A stretch of 64,000 nucleotides of DNA, taken from Aggregatibacter aphrophilus ATCC 33389 (GTDB taxonomy: Bacteria > Pseudomonadota > Gammaproteobacteria > Enterobacterales > Pasteurellaceae). Made by a program: the position numbers and the translations under genes. The notes beneath the pieces are model-generated. The model ran no database searches. It worked only from the letters and a program-made list of their open reading frames with translations, and was not told the DNA's origin. The DNA lies in NCBI RefSeq assembly GCF_900636915.1, contig NZ_LR134327.1, positions 930,001 through 994,000 of the forward strand, given 5' to 3'. Positions within the stretch are counted from its first letter, which is position 1; every line of letters starts with the position of its first letter. Positions 30,258-39,936 of this stretch are shown here, piece after piece.

Positions 30258-31334
30258 ATGGCGATTTCACGTTTAACCGTTGAAAATTTTCGTAATTTAC
30301 AAGCCGTGGATCTGGAATTGGATCACGGCTTTAACTTTTTGGTTGGCAACAACGGCAGCGGCAAAACCAGCTTGCTGGAAGCCATTTTCTATTTAGGTCA
30401 CGGACGCTCTTTTAAAAGTGCGGTCAGTAATCGGATTATTTCTTACGATCACCCGCACTTTACCCTCTTCGGGCAAATTCAAGAACAGCAACATCAATGG
30501 TCAGTAGGCTTGCAAAAACTACGCCAAGGCAACACACTCGTGAAAATCAACGGCGAAGACGGCAATAAAATTTCCGACCTCGCACACCTGTTGCCCATGC
30601 AAATTATTACGCCGGAAGGTTTAAATTTGCTCAATGGCGGCCCAAGCTATCGTCGCGCCTTTCTGGATTGGGGCTTATTTCATCATCACGTGAGTTTTTA
30701 TAATCAGTGGGCGAGTTTAAATCGTTTACTCAAACAACGAAATGCCGCCTTACAGCAAGTTTCCAGCTATCAACAGATGAAAATTTGGGACGTGGAATTG
30801 GTGAAACTTGCCGAGCAAGTAAGCCTGCTAAGAGCCGAATATGCGCAAGCCTTACAACCGGAAATTGAACAAACCTACCGTTTATTCCTGCCGGAACTAG
30901 ACATTAGCGTGAGCTTTCATCAAGGGTGGGAAAAAGAGCAAAATTATGCCGAATTATTGGCGCGTAATTTTGAACGGGATCGCGCATTAGGCTATACGGT
31001 TTCCGGTCCACAAAAAGCCGATTTTCGCTTTAAAGCTAACGGATTGCCGGTGGAAGATATTTTATCGCGCGGTCAGTTGAAATTATTAATGTGCGCACTG
31101 CGTTTAGCTCAAGGCGAACATTTGATGCAAAAAAAACAGCGCCATTGTATTTTCCTCATTGATGACTTTGCCTCCGAGTTGGATCAAACTAAACGTAGTC
31201 TTCTCGCCGAACGCCTACAAAACAGCGGCTCACAAGTTTTTGTCACCGCCATTACACAAAATCAGCTCAACGAAATGCAACCGAAAAAGCACCGCACTTT
31301 TAAGATCGAGTCAGGCAAAATTGAATCATTATAA
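30258..31334 (+). CDS. recF: DNA replication and repair protein RecF
   Basis: 358 residues, SMC-like ATPase that helps load RecA on gapped DNA. Walker A GNNGSGKT is at residues 30-37. The ABC-type signature region (ILSRGQLKLLMCALRLAQ) and Walker B CIFLIDDFASELD are in the last third. Uptake signals lie inside at about 30417 and 31290. It is last gene of the dnaA operon, followed by a strong hairpin. Confidence 0.97.
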   Translation: MAISRLTVENFRNLQAVDLELDHGFNFLVGNNGSGKTSLLEAIFYLGHGRSFKSAVSNRIISYDHPHFTLFGQIQEQQHQWSVGLQKLRQGNTLVKINGEDGNKISDLAHLLPMQIITPEGLNLLNGGPSYRRAFLDWGLFHHHVSFYNQWASLNRLLKQRNAALQQVSSYQQMKIWDVELVKLAEQVSLLRAEYAQALQPEIEQTYRLFLPELDISVSFHQGWEKEQNYAELLARNFERDRALGYTVSGPQKADFRFKANGLPVEDILSRGQLKLLMCALRLAQGEHLMQKKQRHCIFLIDDFASELDQTKRSLLAERLQNSGSQVFVTAITQNQLNEMQPKKHRTFKIESGKIESL

Positions 31335-31339
31335 AAGAA

Positions 31340-31364
31340 ATTAGCCTCCAATTTGGAGGCTAAT
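31340..31364. terminator. Hairpin between recF and the convergent methyltransferase
   Basis: ATTAGCCTCCA and TGGAGGCTAAT form a perfect 11-bp stem with a 3-base loop, six bases past the recF stop codon. The T tracts are weak on both strands, but the position between convergent genes fits a terminator. Confidence 0.65.
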
Positions 31365-31378
31365 CATAAGAAAATCGG

Positions 31379-32134
31379 TTATTTTTGACTACAAACCGCA
31401 ATAAAATGCAATTTACGTTCAGGGTCATTAAAGGTTCTAAACATTTTCTTAAACTGATCACGATTTTCTGCTTTCATAGCATTTTTAATGATTTTCAGTG
31501 TCCCTAACACGCCTTCGTCATAAATCATTCCTTTTGGCGATAGCAGTGTCATCTCACCGGAAAAGGTTTCGATATTACGAAAACCACTGTCTAAAAACAC
31601 CTGTTTCCAACCGTCTTTGGTTAATGGCGTTACCGTCACATTGATGGCATTACGCATATTTTCCAAAATAGTTTTATGGTCATCCCCCACTAACATCACA
31701 TCGTGGGTCAGCAAAAAGCCATTCGGTTTTAGCACACGGAAATATTCGGCAACCGCCTTCATTTTGGCTTCAACAGGCAGCATGGTAAGCATGGCCTCAT
31801 TAATCACAATATCGAACGTATTATCTTCAAAAGGTAATTTCATCGCATTGGCGCGTTGCACATGAATTTTGTCCTGCAAGTTATTCGCTGCAATATTGGC
31901 CTTAGCTTTTTCTAATGCATTCTCATCTAAATCGACACCTTCAATCTGGCAACCATATTCCTTAGCCAAACCGATAGCTGTGGTACACATATTACAAGCC
32001 ACTTCGAGTACTTTTTTATCTTTACTAAAATCACCGCTCGCAATTAACCAATCGGTGGCTTTACGACCACCCGGACGCAAGCGGGTTTTGCCTAAACGAG
32101 CCAAGAAATTATGGCCAATCTCTTCTTTACCCAT
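31379..32134 (-). CDS. Class I SAM-dependent methyltransferase
   Basis: 251 residues. The Rossmann SAM-binding motif is VLEVACNMCTTAIGLAKEYG near residues 38-57. It is followed by the acidic GVDLDENALEKA and motif IV FDIVINEAMLTML. This places it in the UbiE/Methyltransf_11-like superfamily; H. influenzae has a similar protein of unknown substrate. The GNMCTTAI segment replaces the common GxGxG glycines with bulkier residues, which is unusual. Single gene, divergent from sodC. Substrate not predictable. Confidence 0.85.
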   Translation of the reverse strand: MGKEEIGHNFLARLGKTRLRPGGRKATDWLIASGDFSKDKKVLEVACNMCTTAIGLAKEYGCQIEGVDLDENALEKAKANIAANNLQDKIHVQRANAMKLPFEDNTFDIVINEAMLTMLPVEAKMKAVAEYFRVLKPNGFLLTHDVMLVGDDHKTILENMRNAINVTVTPLTKDGWKQVFLDSGFRNIETFSGEMTLLSPKGMIYDEGVLGTLKIIKNAMKAENRDQFKKMFRTFNDPERKLHFIAVCSQK

Positions 32135-32314
32135 CTGATTTCTCCTTAATAAAATAGTAACAATTACTATTATAAATAAATATTATTTCGATTAAAGGAA
32201 AAAGATAAAAAATTTAAATGACTTTGATAGCTAATAACATACTAAAAATACTCGATTTATTCCCTAGTTAGGTTAGAATATAGGAGGTTTTTTTAACACA
32301 AAAGGAGTCAATAA

Positions 32315-32884
32315 ATGAAATTAAAAACTCTCTTAGCTATCAGTGTCAGTGCAATCTGTGCTGCAGGAATGGTCAATGCGTATGAACACAAACATGACCA
32401 TATGGCACCTACCGGTGCTTCCATTGAAGTGAAAGTGCAACAACTTGACCCGGTTAACGGTAATAAAGATGTGGGTACTGTAACAATTACCGAATCCAAC
32501 TACGGCTTGGTATTTACACCAAACTTAAGCGGATTAGAAGCGGGCTTACATGGTTTCCACATCCACCAAAACCCGAGCTGCGAGCCAAAAGAAAAAGACG
32601 GTAAACTTACTGCAGGCTTAGGCGCCGGCGGTCACTGGGATCCGAAAGAAACCAAAAAACACGGTTTCCCATGGCAAGATGATGCGCACTTAGGCGATTT
32701 ACCCGCATTAACTGTATTACACGATGGCACAGCCACCAATCCGGTTCTTGCACCACGTATAAAACACCTTGATGAAGTTCGTGGTCATTCCATCATGATC
32801 CACGTTGGTGGCGACAACCATTCTGACCACCCTGCTCCACTTGGCGGTGGCGGTGCACGTATGGCGTGTGGTGTGATTAAATAA
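32315..32884 (+). CDS. sodC: Periplasmic copper/zinc superoxide dismutase
   Basis: 189 residues. A signal peptide ([18 protein letters not shown]..., cleaved near residue 22) is followed by a His-rich YEHKHDHM, probably a metal-binding tail as in Haemophilus SodC. Metal ligands are in [16 protein letters not shown] and [13 protein letters not shown]. The disulphide pair is the Cys of NPSC and that of MACGVIK. It removes superoxide in the periplasm. ATG 32315 follows AAAGGAGT. The cytoplasmic manganese enzyme SodA is also in this window. Confidence 0.97.
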   Translation: MKLKTLLAISVSAICAAGMVNAYEHKHDHMAPTGASIEVKVQQLDPVNGNKDVGTVTITESNYGLVFTPNLSGLEAGLHGFHIHQNPSCEPKEKDGKLTAGLGAGGHWDPKETKKHGFPWQDDAHLGDLPALTVLHDGTATNPVLAPRIKHLDEVRGHSIMIHVGGDNHSDHPAPLGGGGARMACGVIK

Positions 32885-32902
32885 GCTGATTGTTAGAAAT
32901 AA

Positions 32903-32945
32903 AAAAGTGCGGTTAAAAAACGTTGAGAATTTTAACCGCACTTTT
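32903..32945. terminator. Uptake-signal-pair terminator between sodC and the merP-type gene
   Basis: AAAAGTGCGGTTAAAA (32903-32918) and its exact inverse TTTTAACCGCACTTTT (32930-32945) form a perfect 16-bp stem with an 11-base loop, with A/T runs suited to both strands. Confidence 0.88.
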
Positions 32946-32958
32946 ATTTTCAAAGGAT

Positions 32959-33252
32959 TTACTTCACCACTTCCGCCGTGTAATTCAATTTATGAATCGC
33001 ATTAATCAACTGTTCATCAGGCACTTTAGGGTCTTCCACCACAGTAACCGTACCATCTTTAATGGAAGCTTTAGTTGAAATCACGCCGTCAATATTACGC
33101 AATTCTTTGTTCACCAAATAAGCACAAAGCTGGCAATTCATTTCTTTCACTTTCAAGACAATTTTCTTTTCTGCTTGTACAGGTGCCTCTTCGGCATACG
33201 CAAAAGACAGGGCAAACAAAGAAAACAAAAGTGCGGTGCATAACTTTTTCAT
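32959..33252 (-). CDS. MerP-like periplasmic heavy-metal-binding protein
   Basis: 97 residues: a signal peptide cleaved near Ala20, then one heavy-metal-associated domain with the ligand pair Cys40-x-x-Cys43 (MNCQLC). The fold (VLKVKEMNCQLC...VNKELRNIDGV...) is that of MerP and copper chaperones. It lies 10 bases downstream of a MerT-like gene and shares its strand and probably its transcript. No mercuric reductase is nearby, so mercury need not be the substrate. An uptake signal lies inside the signal-peptide coding region. Confidence 0.88.
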   Translation of the reverse strand: MKKLCTALLFSLFALSFAYAEEAPVQAEKKIVLKVKEMNCQLCAYLVNKELRNIDGVISTKASIKDGTVTVVEDPKVPDEQLINAIHKLNYTAEVVK

Positions 33253-33262
33253 TTTTTCGTTC

Positions 33263-33616
33263 CTAATCAGTTAATTCTAATATCCACGGCAACAAGGTTA
33301 AGAAAAATAACATCACGATAAATACGACCCAATATAAAACAATGAGCTTTTTACGGGAAATGTATTTGCTGCAAATAATTCTTTTGGAAAACATCAGTAA
33401 CCAAAAACCGTAAGCAAAAGCACACAATGACACAATGAGCATCGGCATGCGTAAATAATCATACTCGCCAAAACCAATCAACCATGTAGATGACACACCA
33501 AAGAGCAAATAAATCAAAGGTGCAATGCAACACAAGGTGGAAGCCACCGCAGCACTCAGCGCGGTGGCAATGGCAATCCAAAAGGATTTATTGGAGCTTT
33601 TTAGAGACGTAGTCAT
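33263..33616 (-). CDS. MerT-like metal ion transport protein
   Basis: 117 residues from ATG 33616 ([13 protein letters not shown]). Three or four membrane segments are visible, and the vicinal pair Cys29-Cys30 in STLCCIAPL is the MerT signature. The frame is open to 33682, but those extra residues lie inside the upstream transglutaminase gene and are not membrane-like, so I prefer 33616. This leaves a 29-base overlap with the upstream gene and suggests translational coupling. Its periplasmic partner gene follows. In mer operons MerT brings in Hg(II); here the metal is unknown. Confidence 0.85.
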   Translation of the reverse strand: MTTSLKSSNKSFWIAIATALSAAVASTLCCIAPLIYLLFGVSSTWLIGFGEYDYLRMPMLIVSLCAFAYGFWLLMFSKRIICSKYISRKKLIVLYWVVFIVMLFFLTLLPWILELTD

Positions 33617-34697
33617 ATTTAAATGCTTTCGGGTCAAAGGAATTGAGTGGATCGCCACCCACTTCGGCATACGGATAACCAAAGTTGTTGATTGGCGCCA
33701 ATTCCGGTTGTGGATACAACTCGAAGTCGCGTGCGTGGTTAAAGCCTACCCAGTTATTTTCCCAGTTACCGAATAAATATTTCGCCACGGCTTGAGTGTC
33801 TTTATCTTCCACGGATTTTTTCTCTGCCAAACGCATTTTTGCCACGTCGGCAGAATCCACCGGCACCCAACCGAAGCCGGCCAGATAGAATTCTGCGCGG
33901 CAGTGTTGACCGCCACTCACATTCGCCACACCATGTTCATCTGCGCTACCGAATGCGCTTTTAGAATATTTCCCCATTTTCTCCGCCGCACCTAAGCGAA
34001 TACCGAAAATTTCACGGGCAGGAATCCCTGCTGCACGGGCAAGTGCCACAAAAACGGAGTTAATGTCGGTACATTTGCCTTTTAATACACCGGTGGTTAA
34101 GATTTTTTCCACATCGCCATCACCACAGCCTAAAACGGAATTATCCCGTTCCATGTTACCCACAATCCATTGGTGAATCAGCTCAGCTTTTTTCAACGGA
34201 TTCGTTTCTGCGCCCACAATCTTATCGGCGAATTGTTTCACAATGCCATCGGTTTTAATGTGTTGCGTCGGTTTCAAATATTCCTGCACATCCACAGAAT
34301 ACTGAATGTCTTTCGGTGGCTTGTAATTATCCAAAGCACCTTTTGCCATCGGCTCGCGATCTTTGGTTTCAATCACCATAGTGACTTTTAAATCACCTTT
34401 TTGCGTCTCTTTATCCCAAGTCACAAACAAGGTTTTTGCGCCGTATTTGTTGTTTTCCGTCACATAGGCATCCAAATAATTGCCTTCAAAGCGAATAGAT
34501 TTAACTTGTTGATATTCCCCGTTAAACGGCAACGGCACCCACAAATTAGCCTGACCTAGCGAACCTTTCGGCGCAATTAAATCGTAGGTTTGGGTAAATT
34601 CATACAGATGGGAATCGGTGTTGTAATTTGAAATGTGGGTATTGGCATAAGCCATTGAACACGCGGAAAGTACCGCAGTGGCGATAAGATGCTTCAT
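33588..34697 (-). CDS. Exported transglutaminase-like protein
   Basis: 369 residues. A signal peptide [18 protein letters not shown] is followed by a beta-rich N-terminal half and a transglutaminase-like core. The catalytic Cys lies in [20 protein letters not shown] (near 207), His in [10 protein letters not shown] (near 264) and Asp in [10 protein letters not shown] (near 279). Bacterial members are often cysteine proteases or transferases rather than true cross-linking enzymes. It is first gene of a three-gene run with the MerT- and MerP-like genes, overlapping MerT. Its function and its link to metals are unknown. Confidence 0.85.
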   Translation of the reverse strand: MKHLIATAVLSACSMAYANTHISNYNTDSHLYEFTQTYDLIAPKGSLGQANLWVPLPFNGEYQQVKSIRFEGNYLDAYVTENNKYGAKTLFVTWDKETQKGDLKVTMVIETKDREPMAKGALDNYKPPKDIQYSVDVQEYLKPTQHIKTDGIVKQFADKIVGAETNPLKKAELIHQWIVGNMERDNSVLGCGDGDVEKILTTGVLKGKCTDINSVFVALARAAGIPAREIFGIRLGAAEKMGKYSKSAFGSADEHGVANVSGGQHCRAEFYLAGFGWVPVDSADVAKMRLAEKKSVEDKDTQAVAKYLFGNWENNWVGFNHARDFELYPQPELAPINNFGYPYAEVGGDPLNSFDPKAFKYDYVSKKLQ

Positions 34698-35099
34698 CCT
34701 GAAGACTCCTTAGTCGAAATTAAAGTTAAACTTAACATTGCACCACAGAAGTGGATGAACGCTATACTAATGAAAATCCTCCACAAGCTCAACGTGTTTT
34801 AGGGATTATTTTTAAACAGAAAAACACTTGGAAATCCGACCGCACTTTAATACGCTAAAACTCGCTTTTACCTGTTCACCAGCATGTTTCTTACACATCA
34901 ACTTTCCAAATTTGAAATAATCAATATTTTTTGCTATAATTACACCAATAAAAAGAAACAATGTCTTATATTTCTACAAATTATTTCTATTAAATAGTGC
35001 TGATTCATAGGCCATCCATTCATCATTTTTAGCTTATTTTTTATACCAATTTTAATCTTTCATCTTTGTTATTTTGATTTTTTATAGGAGAGAATAGTT
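34698..35099. other. Divergent intergenic region
   Basis: 402 A/T-rich bases between the transglutaminase gene (minus) and the BCCT transporter gene (plus). It holds one uptake signal (near 34839) and must contain promoters for both directions. I see no clear operator, riboswitch or small ORF. TTGAAATAATCAA near 34913-34925 resembles an FNR site, but its spacing is one base short. Confidence 0.4.
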
Positions 35100-37127
35100 T
35101 TGCCTTTGTCCCGATTTTTACAACGAAAATCCTCTTTTAATCCCTTAGTGATTTGCGTAACGTTATTCTTTGTTTTATTGGTAGTCAGTATCACCTTGGT
35201 AATGCCGGAGCAAGCCAATGCGTTGCTGAATGCGGCAAAAAGCAGTATTTTTAAGAATTTCAGTTGGTTTTATATCCTCGGTTTTTCAATTTTCTTATTC
35301 TTTTTGTTGACCTTATCCATCAGCAGTTTTGGTAATATCAAATTAGGCATGAATGAGGAAGAGGCGGAATTTGGTTTTTGGGCATGGCTTGCAATGCTAT
35401 TTGCCGCGGGGATGGGCGTGGGCCTGATGTTCTTTGGGGTGGCAGAACCACTCACGCATTATTTATCTTCTATCACTACAGGCGCAAGCGAACATAAACA
35501 GCAGGAAGCCCTGTTGCATACAGTATTCCATTGGGGGATTCACGCATGGGCAGTGTATGCGGTGATTGCCTTAGCGCTAGCCTATTTTGCTTTCCGCTAT
35601 AAATTACCTTTGGCCTTACGTTCTTGTTTTTACCCACTGTTAAAAGATCGCATTAACGGAAAAATGGGCGATATTATTGATATTTTAGCCTTAATCGCAA
35701 CACTCTTTGGAATTATCACAACCCTTGGTTTCGGTGCGGCGCAATTGGGCGCAGGTTTAGAACAATTAGGCTGGATTACAGAAAATAGCTTCCCCATTCA
35801 AATTGCAATTATTTTTGTCGTCATGGCGATGGCCGTGACCTCAGCCATTTCAGGCGTAGGCAAAGGCGTAAAAACATTGAGTGAAATAAACCTCAGTCTA
35901 GCACTGCTCTTAATGATATTTGTGTTGCTTAGTGGCCCAACACTGTACTTACTTTCCGCCTTTAATGACAACCTCGGTACTTACTTAAGTAATTTACTCC
36001 AACTTAGCTTTAAAACCTATGTGTATGAACAGAACAACACCGAATGGTTTAGCGGTTGGACGGTTTTATACTGGGCATGGTGGTGTTCTTGGGCACCATT
36101 TGTCGGGTTATTTATCGCCCGTATTTCACGTGGTCGTACTATTCGTGAATTTATCTTCGGCGTGTTGGCTGTTCTGTCTCTTTTTTGTGTGATTTGGTTC
36201 ACTATTTTCGGTGATACCGCTATTTGGATTAACGAACGTTTGGCTAATGGTGCATTAAGCGAATTAATTAACGTACCGGAAAAACTATTATTTAAATTCC
36301 TGAATTACTTACCGCTCCCCACTCTCACCGGCTTACTTAGTCTGTTGGTTATCTCGCTGTTTTTCATTACTTCGGCAGATTCGGGCATCTATGTGTTAAA
36401 CAATATCGCCTCACGGGATAAAAGTTTATCGGCACCCCGCTGGCAAGCCATTATGTGGGGTTTATTAATGTCCATTGTGGCCATTGTATTGATGCGCTCA
36501 GGCGGACTTCCGATATTGCAAACCATGACGCTCATTGTGGCGCTACCTTTCATGTTATTAATGCTCATCATGTGCGTGAGCTTATGGAAAGGTTTGAATG
36601 CCGATCAAAAATACTTCACCACCAAAGTGACGCCGACCAGTGTGTATTGGAACGGTGAGAATTGGCAAGAACGATTGGAACAGATTCTTAATCAAACCCA
36701 AGAACAGGATATTTTGAAATTTCTTAAACGTACTGCACTCCCGGCAATGCGTGAATTGCGTCAGGAACTGATTGGTAAATATGGGTTAAGCGTACATATC
36801 AACACCTATTTTGAACAAACCGAACCTGCCGTAGAGTTCATTATTCAGAAAGAATCGCTGCGTGATTTTATGTATGGCATTAAATCGGTGGGTCGTGAAG
36901 TGTCCGAACAATTAATTAACGACGATCACCTACCACATATTCAACATAACATGACCTACGAGCCTTACACCTACTTCTTTGACGGGCGAATCGGCTATGA
37001 CGTGCAATATATGAATAGCCAAGAATTGATTGCTGATATTTTGAAACAATATGAACGCTATTTGAGTTTATTAGCCGATGTGGGACAAGAATTGATGTCT
37101 CATCAGCAAACGGAGCTTGCCGAATAA
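35100..37127 (+). CDS. betT: BCCT-family choline/betaine transporter
   Basis: 675 residues with about twelve membrane helices in the first 490. The glycine-rich core GMGVGLMFFGVAEPLTHY and the signature WTVLYWAWWCSWAPFVGLFIAR-type helix 8 are intact. A C-terminal cytoplasmic tail of about 180 residues is typical of the osmotically regulated BetT subgroup. It imports choline or related betaines by ion or proton coupling. The start is TTG at 35100, six bases after AGGAGAGAA; no upstream ATG has a comparable site. Choline is also a phosphocholine precursor in this family. Confidence 0.92.
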   Translation: MPLSRFLQRKSSFNPLVICVTLFFVLLVVSITLVMPEQANALLNAAKSSIFKNFSWFYILGFSIFLFFLLTLSISSFGNIKLGMNEEEAEFGFWAWLAMLFAAGMGVGLMFFGVAEPLTHYLSSITTGASEHKQQEALLHTVFHWGIHAWAVYAVIALALAYFAFRYKLPLALRSCFYPLLKDRINGKMGDIIDILALIATLFGIITTLGFGAAQLGAGLEQLGWITENSFPIQIAIIFVVMAMAVTSAISGVGKGVKTLSEINLSLALLLMIFVLLSGPTLYLLSAFNDNLGTYLSNLLQLSFKTYVYEQNNTEWFSGWTVLYWAWWCSWAPFVGLFIARISRGRTIREFIFGVLAVLSLFCVIWFTIFGDTAIWINERLANGALSELINVPEKLLFKFLNYLPLPTLTGLLSLLVISLFFITSADSGIYVLNNIASRDKSLSAPRWQAIMWGLLMSIVAIVLMRSGGLPILQTMTLIVALPFMLLMLIMCVSLWKGLNADQKYFTTKVTPTSVYWNGENWQERLEQILNQTQEQDILKFLKRTALPAMRELRQELIGKYGLSVHINTYFEQTEPAVEFIIQKESLRDFMYGIKSVGREVSEQLINDDHLPHIQHNMTYEPYTYFFDGRIGYDVQYMNSQELIADILKQYERYLSLLADVGQELMSHQQTELAE

Positions 37128-37151
37128 CCTTAAATACAGCAATGCCGTCAA

Positions 37152-38363
37152 TTATGACGGCATTTCTTCTCTTTTCAAGCCAATCGCCTGCGCACAGGCA
37201 TAGGCAGAGCTCCACGCCCACTGAAAGTTGTAACCGCCAAGCCAACCGGCAACATCTAATACTTCGCCGATAAAATACAAGCCTTGCACGTGATTGCTTT
37301 CCATGGTTTTGGAGGAAATTTCATGAGTATCCACGCCACCCATGGTCACTTCTGCAGTGCGATAGCCTTCTGTGCCATTCGGTACAAACTGCCAGTGGTG
37401 GATTAAATTCACCACATTTTCTAACCGCACTTTGCTTAATTGGGCAATGGCTTCGTCTTGTATAAAACCTTGAGCAAGCCATAATTCCACCAATTTTTTG
37501 GGTAATAAACGGCTTAATACGGTTTTTAACTGTAATTTCGGTGAAGATTGGCGCAGTTCGTTTAAATGATGACGAATATCGTTATAAGGCAATAAATCAA
37601 GATGAATGCTTTCGCCCGGTTGCCAATAGTTGGAAATTTGCAGAATGGCCGGCCCGGATAAACCACGATGGGTAAAAAGCATTTGGTGGGTAAAGGTTTT
37701 GTGCTGATTAGTCGCCGCCACATCTAAGGAAATGCCGGATAACGCGGCATAAAACTTGTCGCATTCGCGCCAAGTAAAAGGCACCAAACTCGCTCGTGGC
37801 GCAATGACATGAATGCCAAATTGTTCGGCGATTTGATAACCGAAAGGTGTCGCCCCTAAACCCGGCATAGACAAACCGCCGGTAGCAACGACTAAATGAG
37901 TACAATACAATGTCTCACCGTTTGTCACGACAGAAAATCCATTTTCCGTTTTTGCCACAGCAGAAATACTTTGCCGTAAGGCAATCTCCACACCATATTT
38001 TTGACATTCCGTCAGTAGCATATTGACGATATCTTCTGCCCCGTTATCGCAAAACAGCTGACCGAGCTCTTTTTCGTGATAAGGAATGCCGTACTCTGCC
38101 ACTAAACCGATAAAATCCCATTGGGTAAAGCGTTTTAAGGCAGATTTCACAAAATGGGGATTTTGGCTGAGATAACGTTCTGAAGAGAGTTCCATGTTGG
38201 TGAAATTACAAAAGCCTCCACCGGACATTAAAATTTTTCGACCTGCTTTCTTGCCGTTATCTAAAATTCTGACTTTGCCACCGCACTTTGCCAATTGCGC
38301 CGCACAAAACAAGCCTGCCGCCCCCGCGCCGATAATCAGCGTTTCAATGGCATGCTGGCTCAC
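37152..38363 (-). CDS. HI0933/YhiN-family flavoprotein
   Basis: 403 residues. An N-terminal FAD-binding Rossmann motif ETLIIGAGAAGLFCAAQLAK is followed by GRKILMSGGGFCNFTN, the hallmark of this family, and it ends with YFIGEVLDVAGWLGGYNFQWA. It is a predicted NAD(P)/FAD oxidoreductase of unknown substrate. I start at GTG 38363, which overlaps the nrfFG stop (GTGA) and follows AAGGGAGA. The frame is open further upstream only inside nrfFG. The same neighbour arrangement is known in H. influenzae, though no link to cytochrome maturation has been shown. Confidence 0.9.
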   Translation of the reverse strand: MSQHAIETLIIGAGAAGLFCAAQLAKCGGKVRILDNGKKAGRKILMSGGGFCNFTNMELSSERYLSQNPHFVKSALKRFTQWDFIGLVAEYGIPYHEKELGQLFCDNGAEDIVNMLLTECQKYGVEIALRQSISAVAKTENGFSVVTNGETLYCTHLVVATGGLSMPGLGATPFGYQIAEQFGIHVIAPRASLVPFTWRECDKFYAALSGISLDVAATNQHKTFTHQMLFTHRGLSGPAILQISNYWQPGESIHLDLLPYNDIRHHLNELRQSSPKLQLKTVLSRLLPKKLVELWLAQGFIQDEAIAQLSKVRLENVVNLIHHWQFVPNGTEGYRTAEVTMGGVDTHEISSKTMESNHVQGLYFIGEVLDVAGWLGGYNFQWAWSSAYACAQAIGLKREEMPS

Positions 38364-39409
38364 TGCAACTCTCCCTTCTGCATGAAATCGACCATTTTCA
38401 TTTTCTGAATGGTGGCACGACGATCCACCGCGGAGTTGCCTGAATCTAAAATTTGCTGCCAATAATCAAGTGCAGTGGAATAATCGCGTGTTTTTAAGGC
38501 TTCTGCCGCCAACAAAGATAACGCGGAGACTTCTTTCGGATCTTGTGCCAACGCTTCATTCAAGAATTGTTGCACCTGTGGCGTAATCTGTTGATTTGCC
38601 TGAAGATATAATGCCATCGCCATCAAGCCTTGCGTGGTCGGCTGACGGCCACTAATTCTTTCAGCATTGTCATAACAAACAAGGGCGCTATCAAAATCGT
38701 TATTCTGCATATACGCGTCACCCAGCTTAATCCAGTTTTCCGCGCTATTCGGATCTTGGCGCAATTTATCCTGAATTTTGCCGATAATCGCCTCGGTTTT
38801 ATTTTCTTCCGGCGTTTCGAGTTGCTGATTATGTTGTGCAATTTGTTCCTGCTCACCTTGCTGTGCACGAGAAAAGCGTTCCAGAGAAAAATAATACGCG
38901 AAAGGAATGGCAAGCAATAAAGCAAAAACCAGGAGCGTCGATTTAAGCTCAAATTTGACCGCACTTTTCTCTTGTAGGGAGTGAAAGTGCGGTCGATTTT
39001 CCACCTGTTTTTCTGGTTCAAGCGGTGATGAGCTGCGACTGGAATACCAAATCAACCCAAATGCCACCAACAACAATCCTGCCGGCAGTAACCAAAGCAA
39101 TGCCGTGTTCCATTGAAACGGTGGCTTATAATTGACGAAATTACCGAAACGCGCGGTCATGGAATCAATAATTTGCTGATTGGTTTTACCTTCATTCACC
39201 ATGTTATACACCTCGATGCGCAAATCGTAGGCAATAGGTGAATTAGACTCGACTAAATTCTGATTTTGACATTGTGGGCAACGTAAAGATTTCGCCAATT
39301 CCACGGCGCGGGTACGATCCGCCTGGTTATGAAATTCAAAGGTATCCACCATTTCAGCAATGGCATTGAGACTGATCAATAAAAAAATTAACGCGAAAAA
39401 TCGTTTCAT
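38360..39409 (-). CDS. nrfF: NrfF-NrfG fusion, cytochrome c haem lyase subunits
   Basis: 349 residues. Residues 1-130 are NrfF/CcmH: signal peptide, [17 protein letters not shown] with the redox pair CxxC near 44-47, [11 protein letters not shown] and one membrane helix. Residues about 160-349 are NrfG: a second membrane helix, then tetratricopeptide repeats ([28 protein letters not shown]). E. coli has these as two proteins that, with NrfE, attach haem to the CxxCK site of NrfA. The linker near 139-152 is encoded by an inverted uptake-signal pair (38957-38967 and 38984-38994). It overlaps dsbE upstream by 4 bases and the flavoprotein gene downstream. Confidence 0.9.
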   Translation of the reverse strand: MKRFFALIFLLISLNAIAEMVDTFEFHNQADRTRAVELAKSLRCPQCQNQNLVESNSPIAYDLRIEVYNMVNEGKTNQQIIDSMTARFGNFVNYKPPFQWNTALLWLLPAGLLLVAFGLIWYSSRSSSPLEPEKQVENRPHFHSLQEKSAVKFELKSTLLVFALLLAIPFAYYFSLERFSRAQQGEQEQIAQHNQQLETPEENKTEAIIGKIQDKLRQDPNSAENWIKLGDAYMQNNDFDSALVCYDNAERISGRQPTTQGLMAMALYLQANQQITPQVQQFLNEALAQDPKEVSALSLLAAEALKTRDYSTALDYWQQILDSGNSAVDRRATIQKMKMVDFMQKGELQ

Positions 39410-39936
39410 GGTTGTAATAGCTGGTTAAGTTGAGGCACGAAAGTTTTTTGCCAAATTTCCCGATCTAATAAGCCGGAATGACGATAACGAATAATGCCGT
39501 TGGCATCCACTAAATAGGTTTCCGGCGCGCCGTCCACGCCAAGTTTTAACGCCAATTCACCACGGCTGTCATCAATGACTAAGGTGTAGGGATTGCCCAT
39601 ATGTTGCAGCATCGCAATGCCATTTTGCGGTTTGTCACGATAGTCCACGCCCACGATAGGAATCTCTTTTGCTAACTCAAGCAATAATGGGTGTTCTTGC
39701 TGACAATAACCGCACCAGCTTCCCCAAATATTGATCAAAAATGGGCGTTTCGGAAAATCTTTCGGGCTGAGTGTTTGACGATTATCCAATAAACTCGCCT
39801 GATAAAACTCAGGTACAGGCTTATCAATTAAAGCGGAGGCAATTTTTTTCGGGTCTTGATTCAATCCCGCCAACAACAAAACACATACACCAAGTAACAA
39901 TACTAATGGCAGGAAGAAAATCATTTTTCTATTCAT
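39406..39936 (-). CDS. dsbE: DsbE/CcmG-type thiol:disulphide interchange protein of the nrf cluster
   Basis: 176 residues. An N-terminal membrane anchor is followed by a periplasmic thioredoxin fold with active site WCGYC ([14 protein letters not shown]) and the conserved GAPETYLVD loop. It keeps apocytochrome or CcmH-type cysteines reduced for haem attachment. ATG 39936 has GAGGAAA upstream; a GTG just before it is less well spaced. It overlaps nrfE by 8 bases and nrfFG by 4. A second CcmG (WCPTC) is encoded in the ccm cluster. Confidence 0.93.
   Translation of the reverse strand: MNRKMIFFLPLVLLLGVCVLLLAGLNQDPKKIASALIDKPVPEFYQASLLDNRQTLSPKDFPKRPFLINIWGSWCGYCQQEHPLLLELAKEIPIVGVDYRDKPQNGIAMLQHMGNPYTLVIDDSRGELALKLGVDGAPETYLVDANGIIRYRHSGLLDREIWQKTFVPQLNQLLQP

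Noticed and set aside
37152..38462. Longer start for the HI0933-type flavoprotein at 38462
   Set aside because: The extra 33 residues lie inside nrfFG and do not resemble the family. GTG 38363 has a ribosome-binding site and sits directly before the FAD motif.
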